Positions 44,564-57,600 of a stretch of DNA of 64,000 nt are shown here, piece by piece; position 1 is the first letter of the stretch; every line of letters begins with the position of its first letter. Made by a program: the position numbers and the translations under genes. The notes beneath the pieces were generated by a model. The model was not told the DNA's origin and did not search any database. It saw only the letters and a list, made by a program, of their open reading frames with translations. Source of the DNA: Pyrrhoderma lamaoense (lineage: Eukaryota > Basidiomycota > Agaricomycetes > Hymenochaetales > Hymenochaetaceae); the NCBI GenBank assembly GCA_002794735.1, contig NBAZ01000001.1:3038001-3102000 (forward strand), written 5' to 3'.

Positions 44564-47500
44564 ATGGCAATGGTGAGCCCCTCCCTCTTCCCCGCAGGTC
44601 TCCAAAGAAGTCTGGAAATAGTCGTGTGGAGAAATGCGTTGCAACGACAGGAAGAGTAGGTAGGGTGCTATATATCCTTGTAATACTGTTGCCTTGATTG
44701 ACCGAAGTTCAATGTTCAGTAACAAGGAGTGAATCACCGACTCCGGTTCGCTACCCAGCTTTGAGTCGGATGCCAATGGACTCTTCTCCAAGGATAGGGA
44801 GACTCTCATCGAGCTCGAGCCAAGTGAGTATCATATTTTTTTCTACATTGGCTTATCCAATGCAAATATAGGTATCGTTTTGGCCAGGTGATGAGGAACT
44901 CGAGGACCTCGTAAGAGAGCATGGAAAAGAACTCGATGAGCTAGAAGAGCAGGAAGGTAAGTAAAGGAATAGCATTAAACCTTCAATTAGTGGATGAAGC
45001 TTTTTTTTCACAGTTGAGCATAGTAAGTGATGCCATGTATTTTGTTTGCCGTCATTTATGAACATGTGCATTTGTAGTGGCGGAGACGCAGCCGAGCACT
45101 GAATCGAGTACTGCAGTCATTTCAGCCATCTCCCGTCAAGGAAGTGGCTATTCTGGCACTTCAATATTTTCGCAAGTTTCTGTGGTTTCCACAGCTGCAA
45201 CATCTATTCCATCTGCCCCTGTGAGTCCAACTAAACGTCGCAAACGATGCGAGAGCTTTGAGGAGGATACCACCAGTATAGTAAAAGGTCTTTTTGAAGT
45301 GGAGATAAAAGCGTTAACAGTTGAGAACACTGCAAGCCCTTCTGTTGAGGCAGATGATGTCGAGAAATTTTTCGGTAAAGAGCTCCTGTCTCGCTCCTCT
45401 CCAAATGCAAGAGCGAGAAAGCAAACGAGATTGATAAAACCAACCGAAATCTCGGGGGAAAGATTATTGCTCCTGATATATCAACTATCACTAGTGTTGG
45501 TAAACTTTATAGTTGTCAGACAAAGACGTCTGCATCGACTCTCAAGTCTGTTGAGCAAGCAACGACCTTAGTGAACAATCGGAATTGTGTATATACGGCG
45601 ACCACGGAAACACCGTCTTTGAGGAAACCCCGTCTTACAAAAGCTTGCCATGAGCCTATATTTCTAGCGCATAATAGAGAGGTACAAGCCTTGATGGATG
45701 GTCATAACATCGCAAGAGGTGTGCAGGTCGAGCTTGCACGGGGTGTCACTCAAGGGTGGTGGGGATGGAATGATATCACACCTACAGTGCTTGAACAGCT
45801 TCGAGGGTCAAATGCAGAAGTAGCCAACAAGATCTCGACCATCATTGGCAAGGAATCGAGACTATACAGTCCAAGTGCAATGGCAACTCGTAAGGAGATT
45901 TTGTAAGTACCCCTTGCATCCTTCTGTCCATGACTTGATGGAATTATTGTCAATAGTATGGATCTTGATCGTGAACATGCAGCTCTCTTGGAGAATAAGG
46001 GCCGAGGACTTGGCCTCATGGGCCCTTGGATGGGTTCAGAGAAAGAAAGTTGGTACGGTGGATGTGTTCAACTTTCCGCTCGATTAGTTTTTGGTAAGGA
46101 GGGCAACCCCTACACAACATACATTAACCCACTGAGATTTGGGAAATCCAATCGAGCTACTCGCTATATGACTTCCTTGGGGATAATTTCTTTAAAGGTT
46201 GATACATCAAACCTTGATGGGTCAGAAGATGTCACGGAGCTTCTTGGTAGACGTTTTGTACTTCTTGGACGCTGCTACTTACCCTTCTATACTAAGGAAG
46301 GGAAGTTGATGCTAGTGGAAAGCAATGAAGACTATGAGAGATCACCAGTCGCAGTGTTTGGAGATAATTATCGCATATCGTACAATGCGTTTGTACGGTG
46401 GCATAATCCCCAAAATATAACAAAAATCAGGTATGAACTAGGTCATTCATATGAGTTATTACCTATTTATCTATCTAGCCTATGAATAAATGGCTCGCAA
46501 GATGGTATGTATGCTTTTCTGACTCGAATGCTATATGCTTAACATGGTGGCATTTGCTAAGGGCCCTTATCCTGTCAACTTCAAAGCCTGTTCTTGAGTT
46601 TGAACAAGATAATATCCTATTCATTGATGATGAATGTATGTACGTGATTCATGTTCAGATTAAATATGTTCATAACATGCTTTTAGATGGGTCTGATGGA
46701 AAGGTGAAGAACGGTAATGAGATGACTGATGGATGCGGTTTTCATTAATGCTGTGGCTTTGCAGAAAAGTAGTTCAAAACTCTGTGCTATGTTGCATGGT
46801 CAGTAACTGACTTTAAACGATCTAGTCGCAGTTGCAACTGGACTTCGATCCCTGTGGCCATTCAGGGACGAATTGGGGGTGCAAAGGGGATGTGGCTTAT
46901 GCATCCCAGTCCTGAACATCAAAAGATGGATGTAGAATGCGAAGATCCTCCCAAGATCTGGATCAGAAAATCACAGTTGAAAGTAAAACATAGAGAGGGT
47001 GTTTCTCTGGATCGTTCCTTACGAATTTTCGATCTCGTACGACTCCCACGAGTTAATACACCCGCAAGCTTGTACATGCAGAGCATCCTGAACATGAACC
47101 AAAACGGTGTCCCACATTCGATATTTGACCGAATACTAGAAAATAGTGTAAAGCCGGTCCTTGATACTTTTGCGAGTTGGTCAGGGCCCAAGGCTTCGAT
47201 CTGCTTAGCCAAATCTGTCGCAGATACAGGAAGAATGATAGGGAAGCGTTTGTGCAAAGTTGCTGGTTCAGAAGCCCGATTACGAGGGTATATACGGGAT
47301 GAGAAAGGCAATGATGAGGAAGATATGTATGGCGAAGAAGAAGAGGAAGAGTCTATCATCGATAGGATTACATATAGTGGCTATCCTGTAGATGCATACG
47401 AGTCAACGTTTGGTCTACTTCTTGCTGGATTCTCCCCATCGGATTGTAATTTCCTTCGTCAACAGCTGAGGTTGCTCCTTAGTAATGTCATGAATCCTAT

Positions 47501-49309
47501 TTTGGAGAAATATAGAATTCCATTGTCGGGACGATCAGCTGAGGCATTCATAGTACCTGGTTCGTAATATCGTCAGAAATGTCCATTCACTATCAACTGA
47601 TCTATCTAAAAAGACCCGTTTGGTGTCTTGAACGAAAGGGAGATATACTTCCGAAGCTCAAAAGAGGTCGATGACTCTACTCAGACTACGGATGCCAATA
47701 CTTTCCTTGGTGAAGTTTTAGTACGTATTTCTTGATCTTTTATAATGCTTCAACCTCCTGATCTTATTTTATATAGGTAACCAGAAATCCCACCAAAGTG
47801 GCGTCTGACGTACAAAAAGTAAGACGATTTCGCAGTACTATTTTTACGTTATTCTTATGGATATAGGTCATTGCTGTGAAATGTCCGAGCTTCAGGCTTA
47901 TAAGGACGTTATTGTCTTTTCGATAAAAGGATCTAGGTCCCTGGCGAGTATGTAACTCTACATACCTTCACTGCGTCTTTTGAAACTAAATAGATTTTCA
48001 GGCTATCTTGGAGGCGGTGGTGAGCTGCCAGAGTTATTTATATGATATATCTGAAGACTAACATTAATTATCTGTAGATTATGATGGAGGTATGAGAAAT
48101 GAAAAATTCTGGTGAAAGGCGAAATGTTGAAAATTGTTCACTCTAGACACTGTTACTGTGATAGCGGAACCCGAAATCGTCAATAGTTTCAAGCATCCCC
48201 AAACAATTGACGAGCCCTCTACACTTCGCGAAGCTTTTGAACAGGAGATTGAAAAAGTTTCTTCCTTCCAGCGACGATTGAAGGAATTACCTGCGCAACA
48301 GAGAGAACAAGAAAAACTCAAAAAAATTGTCAAGTCCCTTAACAACACTAATGATGTTGGATTGTACTCTCGGTTTCATGATAATGCAGTGTATTCTCTA
48401 GGTTACAATCACCCAGAGACAATCCGTTTAGCTTATATGTGAGTTTTATGTCTAGTGCTTTACTCAGTTGTATTGGGCTGATGAGCCCAATACAATAGGT
48501 TCACAACCTGCTTAGATTCCGTTAAAACAGGCCTTCGAGTTAAGGGAGAGGTGTTGAGGCCGATAAACTCAAATGGGACAGAGAACGCCCTGAGTCTATG
48601 CAGGACTCCGACGAACAGGAGAGGGTCCTAAATAGGGCTTCCAATGGCGTTCCGTTGAAGAGGAAGGAAGAGCTGGGTCCTTTTATCCTTGATCAGCTAC
48701 AAAAGCGAGCGAGGAAGATTAGGGACGAGATTATGATAAAGTATGAGGCTCAGGGCTCTTCCTCAGAAGGCAATGATGATGTGGAACAGCCCATTTACCT
48801 CGCTGAGAAGGCCGCTCGGGAATGTAGAAAGGCAAACTATTTGGTTCCTTGGACGAACATAGAGAGGATCCACGAGTTTGTCAATAAGCTATTCGATGAG
48901 TTTAGGGAAGAGCTAGGCCCTATATACGGGGAAGCACGAAGCCCCTCAAAAAGGCTCAAAGTTTGACTGGTGAGATGGTCAATACGAAGACGAGGCGTAT
49001 CTGGGCCATATACCAAAAATATTCGGAACGGTTTGAGCGGGATTAGAAGATTTGAAAGCTAACGATCCGAACGTGAGGAGAGTAATGGCGTCGTATGCCT
49101 ATCATAAGAGTAAGCAGTATGGGTATTCGGTAACGAGGATGGTTTTCCCGTTCGTTGTGGCTTACTCAACATTGACGACGATAAAAGCTGAGGCACAGGG
49201 TAATGCCTTCAGTATGAATTTGATGGGGGCTGACTATATGATGCTGGCCGGTCCGCTTGTTAATTCTATTTCGGCACATAGTGCTGCTGGGAAGCAGATG
49301 GATGACTGA
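44564..49309 (+). CDS. Eukaryotic-type RNA-dependent RNA polymerase (QDE-1/Rdp1 family)
   Basis: This family copies RNA into double-stranded RNA for RNA silencing (quelling). Landmarks in order: low-complexity N-terminal part; GVTQGWWGWNDITP; ENKGRGLGLMGPWMG; GRRFVLLGRCYLPFY; EMTDGCGFINA near 46730; IQGRIGGAKGMWLMHPS; VLVTRNPTKVASDVQKV; FSIKGSRSLASYLGGG and the catalytic DYDGD. The catalytic motif is split by introns: the middle codons lie on a 12-nt microexon at 48078-48089. The C-terminal part includes PFILDQLQ and YAYHKSKQYGYSVTRMVFPFV. Apparent one-base deletions occur near 48554, 48950 and 49043, and one extra T near 46738. Downstream frames stay family-like, so either the assembly is faulty or the gene has begun to decay. 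The 5' end is uncertain. Confidence 0.82.
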
Positions 49310-51995
49310 TCATTTTCTCGTCCTTTTATTCATTTTTCCTAATTCTTGAAGGATTTACTTGGTCAAGTCTCATCATTTCCTGTATTAGTATGATTCACAT
49401 TTTTGATATTGGCTTTCAATTCACTTCATACTTACCTGCATTTCATTTTGTGGAGACTTTATTCTCTCTTCTTTATTTTTACCTCTGCTGAAGCTTTTTT
49501 TTCGCACTTTGTTTTGTTTTTGTAGATGCTTCGCCTTTTTTTAACTTGTTTTCCCTTTTTTTATCCCACAGTTGCTATCTTCTTGTTTTTTTTGGTTTAT
49601 GTTCGTTAACGCTGATTGTCTGGTTGGATTGGATTTTCATTAGTCTTTCGGCTTCATTTACTCGCTTTCTTGCATATATATTCCCTATTTCAGTTTTTTC
49701 TTTCTCAGTATAGTGTATAGCTAGAAAAGAGCGTGTGCATTGCATTCCTTGTATCTCTGTAAAAACATGTATATATTTTGTAGTACGTGCGAACGTACAA
49801 ACAAATTTTCACAAAGCAAAGAACAAAAAAGGAGTGGATCTTTTTCTTGATCCTCTCCTTCCCTTGGTATCTCAAAAGCCACACCTGAGTTAACTTGATA
49901 GTCGGAACTCGGAAGTCAAAGTCAAACGAAGTCAAAATGTGTGTGCGTATTAGGAACCGAACAAGAGTCCCCCTTTTCCTTTCTCTATACCTATCACTAC
50001 TTCCACCTAGTTTAACCGGTCTGTGTACTCGAATGTTCGTTTCTCTTAAAGCGGAGATACTTCTCCATTTTTGTGGTTTCTATTTATCTATTTATGAAGA
50101 CTTATTTACCTCTTTGGGGAGGGGATCATTCAAGTTTAGAGTTACACGTAAGATCTTGGAGTTCAAACGAAAAGAGAAAGAGAGATAGATGGAGGGGCTG
50201 AGAGAGAGGTTGAATTCGGTTCACCCGAGGGATTTTCTTTTCTCTTTCTGAGGTACTTTTGTTTTTGTTATCGTCTTCTATGTTGATATATAATCAGTGG
50301 TGAATAACAACTATCAGCTATCAACTATCAAGTAGCAGTCTGCGGAAACGAGATCGGTACTCTGTTAGATTGATACGTTTGATACTCTGTTACTCTGATT
50401 GTTACTGCTATATTTGATACTTGATATACACTACGTACTATAGCTGGAAAAAGGGGGAGAGCCAGCCACACAACAGATCTACTGATCTCCTGATCTACGG
50501 ATCCACATACACGAGACACACAGAAAACACACGACACAACATACGTGTGTGAATAGTCCCTCTAAAAAAAGAGTCTTAAGAAAAGATAGAAGAGATATCC
50601 CACCAATCCACCTAATCACTAGATCACTAACGAGTTTGGCTAATCATTTCGAGTTATCCACATTGTCTTGTTTACGTCTCATTTAACTTCCCTTTCATAC
50701 ATCATCATCATTTACGACGAGATAGCACTTATGGTATCACCAGAACAAAAAGAAATCGTCTCTGATGAGATTGATCTTCGCACTCATCATCATCATCTTA
50801 CATTCTTAGATGATTTTTCTGTTTGTACGAGGGGTCAATCAACGTAGGAAGGAAAAGGAAAGAAAAGAGTAAAAAAAGAGTTCTGATTTTATAAGTGTAC
50901 CGCATACAAACAGAAGAGACAGAGGACAAAGACAGAGGCAGAGAAAAAGGAATTCTTATAACAATAAAACCAGGGCATTTTAAGTATTTATGCGTAAGCA
51001 AGCACGTTGAGAGGAAATGGTGCAAAAAGATAGAAGAGAGTGAAGAAAGGGGGAGATAAGAGAAGTTAAGTAGTCCATTTTTGATGAAATAACAAACAAC
51101 GAAACGGGTTTTAGAACAATAATAACAGTCAATAACTGATACCACTACTACTACTACTAATACGACAAGAAAATAAAAACTTTTCAGCACAAAAAAGTAC
51201 GAAGCCCACATAGTCCAATTTGAAATGGAAGATAGAAGAGTTAGTTTAATAATCAGATAAAGAGGGAAAAGGCTGAGGTGACGGAAGAAAAGAAAGGGGT
51301 CAATAATGTATATACTATATTTATGTTTACATGTTTACGGAAGAAATAAAAAGAAAAACCATTTGATAACGTATAGGATCAGAAGCGAAGAAAAAAGAAA
51401 AGAGAAAGAAAGGCGTATTAGAGAATAGATATTGAGTGTACACAGAATAGACGCAGGCACGGAGAGAGACAGAAAGAAAGATGGAGAACAATGTTATTTG
51501 GCAGTTGATGTTATGTCCAGCTGGAATGGAAGTGGAATGAGAAGGGGAGAGAGAGGGAGCACAGCCAGGTATTCGATAGTTAGGTTAGTTGGAGAAAAGA
51601 AAAGGGAGATGTAGCCGCCGGACGGAGATCGCTCTTAACTTGATTTAGCAGAAAGAGTAACTGTTTGTGACGGATGTAGAAAGAACGTTGCGAAGATGAA
51701 AGTCACCAGTTCTCTCATAAACTTATAAGTCCCGGATTTAGAATATTAAGTAAAGGGGAACAGATGTAAGGGCTTAGAGAGTTTGGGGGGATTGAGGGGT
51801 AGATTGATGGTGATGGTGGTGGTGATAATAGTGAATTTTAGGCCCCGCAAAGACTTTAAGTTAGTCCTGGAAAAAAAATAAAATTCAAGATAGATCTCGA
51901 CTTTGCAAGATTACGTGTTTCTTCACTTCACGGGAAAAAGAGTAGGAAGGATCACGGAGATGGGGGAGGGGTAGGGAGGGAGGCAAACAGAACAA
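49310..51995. other. Long gene-free stretch
   Basis: About 2.7 kb between convergent genes. Purine- and pyrimidine-rich tracts give spurious open frames (for example minus strand 50798-51211). A short CAT/ATC-rich stretch lies near 50700-50800. No RNA gene, transposon or coding exon was recognised. Confidence 0.4.
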
Positions 51996-52785
51996 TCAAG
52001 CCTTGAGCTTTTTAGTTTCCGACTCTCCTTCTTCGTCCTCTTCCTCGTCGCCACTGTCACCGGAAGTCTTGCGCTTCAGAGAACCAGATGCTGATACAGT
52101 ATTATTGAGTGAAGAAGAGCCGTTTGTGTCTGCGGAAGTATTTTCTTCTGCATCAGGGGTTAGAGGCCGTTTGTTGCCGTCCACGGGCAGGTCAGCGGGA
52201 TCAGTCTCTCCAGGGGGGGCATAACCCTCGTCATTTTCGTCTTCAACAGGGTCTCCCTTTTATTTTTTGATTGTTGATTGTGTGATTTATGTTTGACGAA
52301 TTTATGTTTATGAAAGAGAGAGATTTAAGATAAGTCAGATAAGGTTAAGAAACAATGTGTTTTCTCTCTCTTTGGAATGGAACTCCCCCGAAGAAAGTTT
52401 TATGTGATACCAGGTGAAGAAAACAAATACTTACGGAAATGAGAAGAGAAGTTAGGTTCTAAAAAAACGGGGACGAGAAAAATGTGAAATGGAAAAAAGG
52501 ATGGATTATTCTTTAGTTTATTATTCGTGCGCATACAGGTTGAACAAGTTGGGATTGGATTCTTCTTACCTCTCCACCTTCTTCTTCCTCTTCATCATCA
52601 TCGTCTTCCTCATCTTCCTCGTCGTCCTCGTCATCCGCTGCAGCATTTGCACCGTCTTCGGGTTGATATCCTTCGCCGTCGTCATCTTCGATGTCATACT
52701 CATCACTCTCATAGTCGTCTAGATCCTGCTCCTGGTCGTGATCCTCAGGAAGGTCAACGTTTTCTTTCTCAGGGGGAGAAGACAT
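51996..52785 (-). CDS. Small acidic protein, probably nuclear, unknown function
   Basis: Two exons: 52785-52570 and about 52259-51996, phase 0, about 160 residues. The N-terminal half is extremely acidic (DYESDEYDIEDDDGEGY, then long Asp/Glu runs). The middle reads GYAPPGETDPADLPVDGNKRP, and the Ser-rich C-terminus carries a basic patch (LKRKTSG) and KKLKA. The pattern of acidic block plus short basic patches resembles histone-chaperone-like or nucleolar proteins, but I do not recognise a family. The first intron is long (about 310 nt). The start at 52783-52785 gives MSSPPEKENVDL; a longer upstream frame reads through the leader and is less likely. A CA-rich repeat near 52905-52935 lies in the promoter. 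Confidence 0.65.
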
Positions 52786-52989
52786 TTCTTGATATTCTGA
52801 AATAGTGAAGATAACTACTTCTGATGTGAGAAATGAGGTCGGGTAATAGGAAACGAGACGGTGGCGGGGTACTAAGAACAGATAAAGTGGGGGAGCTGGG
52901 AAGACGGGGGAAGTGTGTGTATGTGTGTGTGGCTGAGAGAAAAATGAATTTTTAAAAATCTTCAAGTGACAAGGCGCTGGCTGAGAGTA

Positions 52990-53507
52990 GGTGCGTTCAA
53001 GTTACCAGAACATGTTCTTGTTCGCGAACATGTTCCACTCCTTCCTAATAAAGTAAAAATTACTAATCAAAAGTCGCGTCTTACTTAATTTACATGTAGA
53101 TCATAATCTATTAGTAATACAAAATGCATCTCAGTATTATCCTTTTTAGACATAATATTAGGATTGACATTACCATATTAAGAAGCAAAAAGCGCGTCAA
53201 TGCCGACACATCATCTATTTTTTCCACCTATCACACTTCATACTCTACATTTTTTGAGCTACTCAGCCTATATCTGATCAAATAGAGAAATTTATAGTTT
53301 TTTGTGTCCAATATGGTGATGTTAACTTTATTATCATCATTATGTCTATATAAGAATGACTGAGATGCATTATGTATTACTAATAAATCATGATCTACAT
53401 GCATATTAAGTAAGACGCAACTTTTAATTAGTAATTTCTACTTTATTAGGAAGGAGTGGAACATGTTCGCGGAACAAGGAACATGTTCTGGTAACCTTGA
53501 ACGCACC
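52990..53507. mobile_element. Foldback MITE, 518 bp, flanked by TA
   Basis: The left end GGTGCGTTCAAG and the right end CTTGAACGCACC are exact complements. Complementarity continues inward, with some mismatches, for about 190 bp, including ATGCATCTCAGT, TTACTAATA and ACTTTATTAGGAAGGAGTGG pairs. TA lies on both sides (52988-52989 and 53508-53509), a target duplication typical of Tc1/mariner-type elements. The ends also contain nested palindromes (GAACATGTTC). The ~130-bp centre codes for nothing, so the element is non-autonomous. The same 13-base terminus occurs at 6161. Confidence 0.85.
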
Positions 53508-54679
53508 TAGTTAGTTTTTCCAAATTCTCATTGTGTCTATAATTTTTTACCATGTATAGTTATGGAGATGATTGGATAAAAACGGGCGAGAGATGAGAAA
53601 AAAAGGGAGGCGGGACTGTGAATTATCACCTGTAGTGAACAGTAACCATATTTGGTTATTGTAGTCAATTCCCACGAATACAAAACCGGGGTAATCTATT
53701 ACTCCTGTTCTAGACTCGGTGACGTAATGTATTATGTTACAGAAAACCAGTTCCAAGACCTGGGTATGTTGTCGTATTGGAGGTAGGAATGGGAGGTCTC
53801 AGATTTAGCACTCGGGCTGCATAGTATCAGTGTATGATCGTGCACAGGTTGGCGTGTTTCGGGCTCCTATTTCTGTCCATTGCATGCAATGCCTTTTTAA
53901 TAGCCATACGAGTCATTAAATACAAACTTTACGGAAGAAACATTCATAATCATAATGGAATAAGAGTGATATTTCGTAGCCGACAGATAATAGAGCGTCT
54001 TGCAAAGAGACAAGACGAACGGCGGAGAGCTTTATTGTATATTTTTTTGTTATAAACTCCTCGCTAAACGGTGTGCTGCTATAGACCCGATAGAGCAGAA
54101 ACTCGCGCCTAATTTGGCCTCTTTGATAGACGTCACTTGCTCATAGATAGCAACCACTTCCCTCTCTTATTCCTCAACTTTTTTATCCTCATACCACCAC
54201 CTCCACGCAGTCTTTTACAGACTTCTCTCCATCTCGTCTCACGACCGTACCTCGTCGCTGCTTCGACGCGCGACATCACTCTCGTCTCCGAACGGGTTGC
54301 ACGTATTCTTCGGGACTGATTGATCTATAAACTCTCCCATAAACCCCAACGCCGGCCTCGAGGCAGACACGCACCTTCCTCACACCACGCATATTTTTTA
54401 CTCTCTCTGTACTCGTCTGCCTTTTCAGCCAACGCATTGGCGCCGCACCGCATACGCTCTTTATTTTTCTGGTTTAACTATTTCCTTTCGGATCAGCAAG
54501 GATAGTGCCGACAAATACCGTCTCGTAAGTTCATCTCTATCCAACTTCCTTCAGCTACTCGTTTTTGTATTCACTCTTCATCTCATATCTCCATTACTCG
54601 TCTCTTTTCGTCTCTTCTTTCCCTTTCACCTCTGTTTCTTTAAATAGCCTGGCCGCAGTCATCCTATACACTCGTATCA
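53508..54679. other. Intergenic region upstream of AGC kinase
   Basis: A 73-codon open frame at 53834-54055 starts with a hydrophobic stretch (LACFGLLFLSIACNAFLIA) and ends basic. It could be a small membrane protein but nothing supports it beyond the frame. The pyrimidine-rich stretch at 54500-54660 is typical of a highly expressed fungal gene leader. Confidence 0.35.
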
Positions 54680-57600
54680 ATGGATACAACAACGGAGACT
54701 CCCGCGGCTATTGCTAGTCGTATCCCCCGTTCGCAGTCCGCCGACCCCGACAAGCAAACGCGTATGGCTCTCGGTATCCAGTCATCTCCAGTTAAACACG
54801 ATGGGGACGAATCGGCTGTCGAATATGAAAGTGAAGCTCTGGCGGAAACGGAAATGGAGGAGGCAAAAAGTACTACAACGGTCGATGATGACTCGTCTAT
54901 ATCTACATCCGACCCCAAGCCCAAGCCCAAACGTTCAAAGTCTGTATTGGATAATAATAAAACAAAAAAGGGCAAATCAGCGAAAAAGGTCGTCGTGAGT
55001 GATTTTGAGATGATGCGAGTGCTGGGAAAGGGTTGCGCGGGCAAAGTTTTGCTTGTCCGGCACAAGAAAACTGAAAATCTATATGCGCTCAAAGCTATCA
55101 CTAAGCGCCATGTGCTTGCACATCAAGAACTACAACACACGTTAACTGAACAGGCAGTCCTCAAACGAATGGCTCGTGAGGCTAAAGACCCTTTTGTTGT
55201 GAAACTCAGATGGTCTTTCCATGATGATCAACATCTATTTCTTGTTATGGATTTCCATCCAGGTGGTGATCTCGCAACCCAGTTGGCACGCTGGGGCCGG
55301 CTTGGCCGTGATCGCGCCCGGTTCTACGCCGCCGAGATAGTAGAAGGCGTCGACGGACTACATGCAACAGGTGTCATCTACCGTGATTTGAAACCTGAAA
55401 ACATTCTCATCGGCGCGGATGGGCATATCGTCCTTACCGACTTTGGTCTTTCAAAGGAATTCCCAAGGAAAACGTCACCGACGACGGCTCCCGCGACTCC
55501 AACCGGTTCGCGCTCTGATTTCCACGCTCAACAGCCCTTGCCATATTGGATGAAGGGTGAAGAGAACAAGAGTTCGTGGCCGATAGGTCAAAATGATACG
55601 ACTACTACGTTCTGTGGAACTGCTGAATACCTTGCTCCTGAAGTCATCCAAGGTCAACCATATAGTTATGAGGTTGACTGGTGGAGCTTTGGTACTATGT
55701 TATATGAAATGCTGACCGGTATTGTAAGTGTTATCATTTTGAAGTGTACCTTAACCGGTCAGACATGCTAATTTAGTATACGCGTAAACTCATAGACTCC
55801 CTTCTGGGCCAACAACCACTCGGATATGTACTACCGAGTATTGCATGACGAATTAAAATTCCCTGATGATAGGGTAATGGACCAGGATACAAAAAGTCTC
55901 ATTCGTGGTGTAAGTGTGTTGAAGTCCGACGATATATGATAGGTAGTTAACAATCATCGCATATATAGCTGCTTCAACGAAATCCTGCATTAAGGATTAA
56001 GCAACCACGCATCAAACGTCATCCATATTTTTCAATGATGTTCGTTCTTGCTTAATTAAAAATATAGTCTTATCCCTGACTTATCGTTTGCAGTGACTGG
56101 TCCCACGTTTACTATAAACGTTATATACGTACGTCCTTCCTTTCAATAATAGTCCTTCACTTACTTACAGACCATCTATAGCACCTTACATACCTCCAAT
56201 CGATCCTCTAAATGCGAGTGATACCCAGAACTTTGATGACACATTCCTAGACATGGATCCGGTCATTGCTGATGACAATGACCAAGCAGAGTCAGGAGAC
56301 GGGGAAGCCGGAGAAAAAACTGACGGAGAAGACAATGGCTTACGAACGCCAGCAAGGTCGTCTCCGACGTCCACTCCCCAGGACGAAGAACCTGATCTTT
56401 TTGATGGCTACTCCTTTAAGGGAGACACTCTATCCTCTTTGAGGAAGATGATGATGAGGATGCCGATGAGGAGGATGGATCCGAGGAAGAGACCAGTGAC
56501 GAGGAGGAGGACATTAAGAGGTTGGCCAATGCTGACATCGGTCAGGAGGTTGAGGTTGATGAACAGTCCATCGTTGAAGAAATAGAGGAACCGAAGACTC
56601 CGGAAGCGAAGAAACCTGAGCTACCAGATCTTACGGAAGCAGAAGAGATTGCGGCCTTGCATAAAGCTGCTATGGCTGCGGCTGAGATTGCTGAGACAGA
56701 ACCTTCAACACCCGCAACGCCCGTCTTGAAGGAGTCTGAGAAGAAGACAGAGTCCATAGTTGAAAAGGAGGTTGTAACCGAACTTCCTTCTCCCCAGACT
56801 CCTGTCACCCCTCAGGCAACTGCACCATCACCACCTCGTCCAGCTATTTCCGATATGATCTCAAAGCCTGTACTCCCTCCTGTTCTCCCTACTACGAGGA
56901 ATACTGCTGGACGAAACTCAGTGCTACGTCCAGATTTGACTGGATTACCTGCCTTGGATAGGTTCCTCACAGATGGCGCAGTCGACGAAGAGAAGGAGAA
57001 AGCGCTTGACGAAGACGATGACTGGGACTTTGTCGAAGCTCTTCCTGTTGGTGCAGAGGAGAGGAATGGGGTCAAGGGACCAAGCTTATTCGCTCGCGGT
57101 GTCGTGGATAGATACAAACTCGTAGTCTTCCGAAAGTCGTCGACTCCAAGCAAGAACACGCAGAGTAAACGGACGAGGCGTAACAAAGATCCCAAAGAGC
57201 CAAAGGGATCTAAGCGATCAAAGGACAGTGAATCAAAGGAATTGAAGGAATCAAAGGAGCTCAAAGAGAAGGAGTCTAAAGAACTCAAAGAGGCAAAGAG
57301 TTCTCATGATACTTCTGTAAGGCTTAATGGGAGCAAGGAAAGTGAGGGTACAAAGCGAACAGTATCTGGTGTCTCGGCAGCCTCGGATGCGGCAGCATTG
57401 AGCGATGCACCTTCACCCTCACCTTCTGAGAAGAGAAGGGGCAGAACACCTGGTATCACTTTCCGCAAGAATCCAAAGCAGTTCCTGAGAGCTCTTTCAC
57501 CTCCTCCTCCACCCTCAGCAAGTGCTGCCGCATTGAATGGTGCGCTGAATGGAACAAAGAACGCTATTCGCAAACGATCAAGCTTTACGTCATTTTCTAT

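Noticed and set aside
50798..51211. Minus-strand 137-codon hydrophobic frame
   Set aside because: Low-complexity purine/pyrimidine tract in a gene-free stretch; no ATG context, splice sites or family motif.
53834..54055. 73-codon ORF with a hydrophobic N-terminus
   Set aside because: Could encode a tiny membrane protein but has no supporting homology, promoter or neighbour context.
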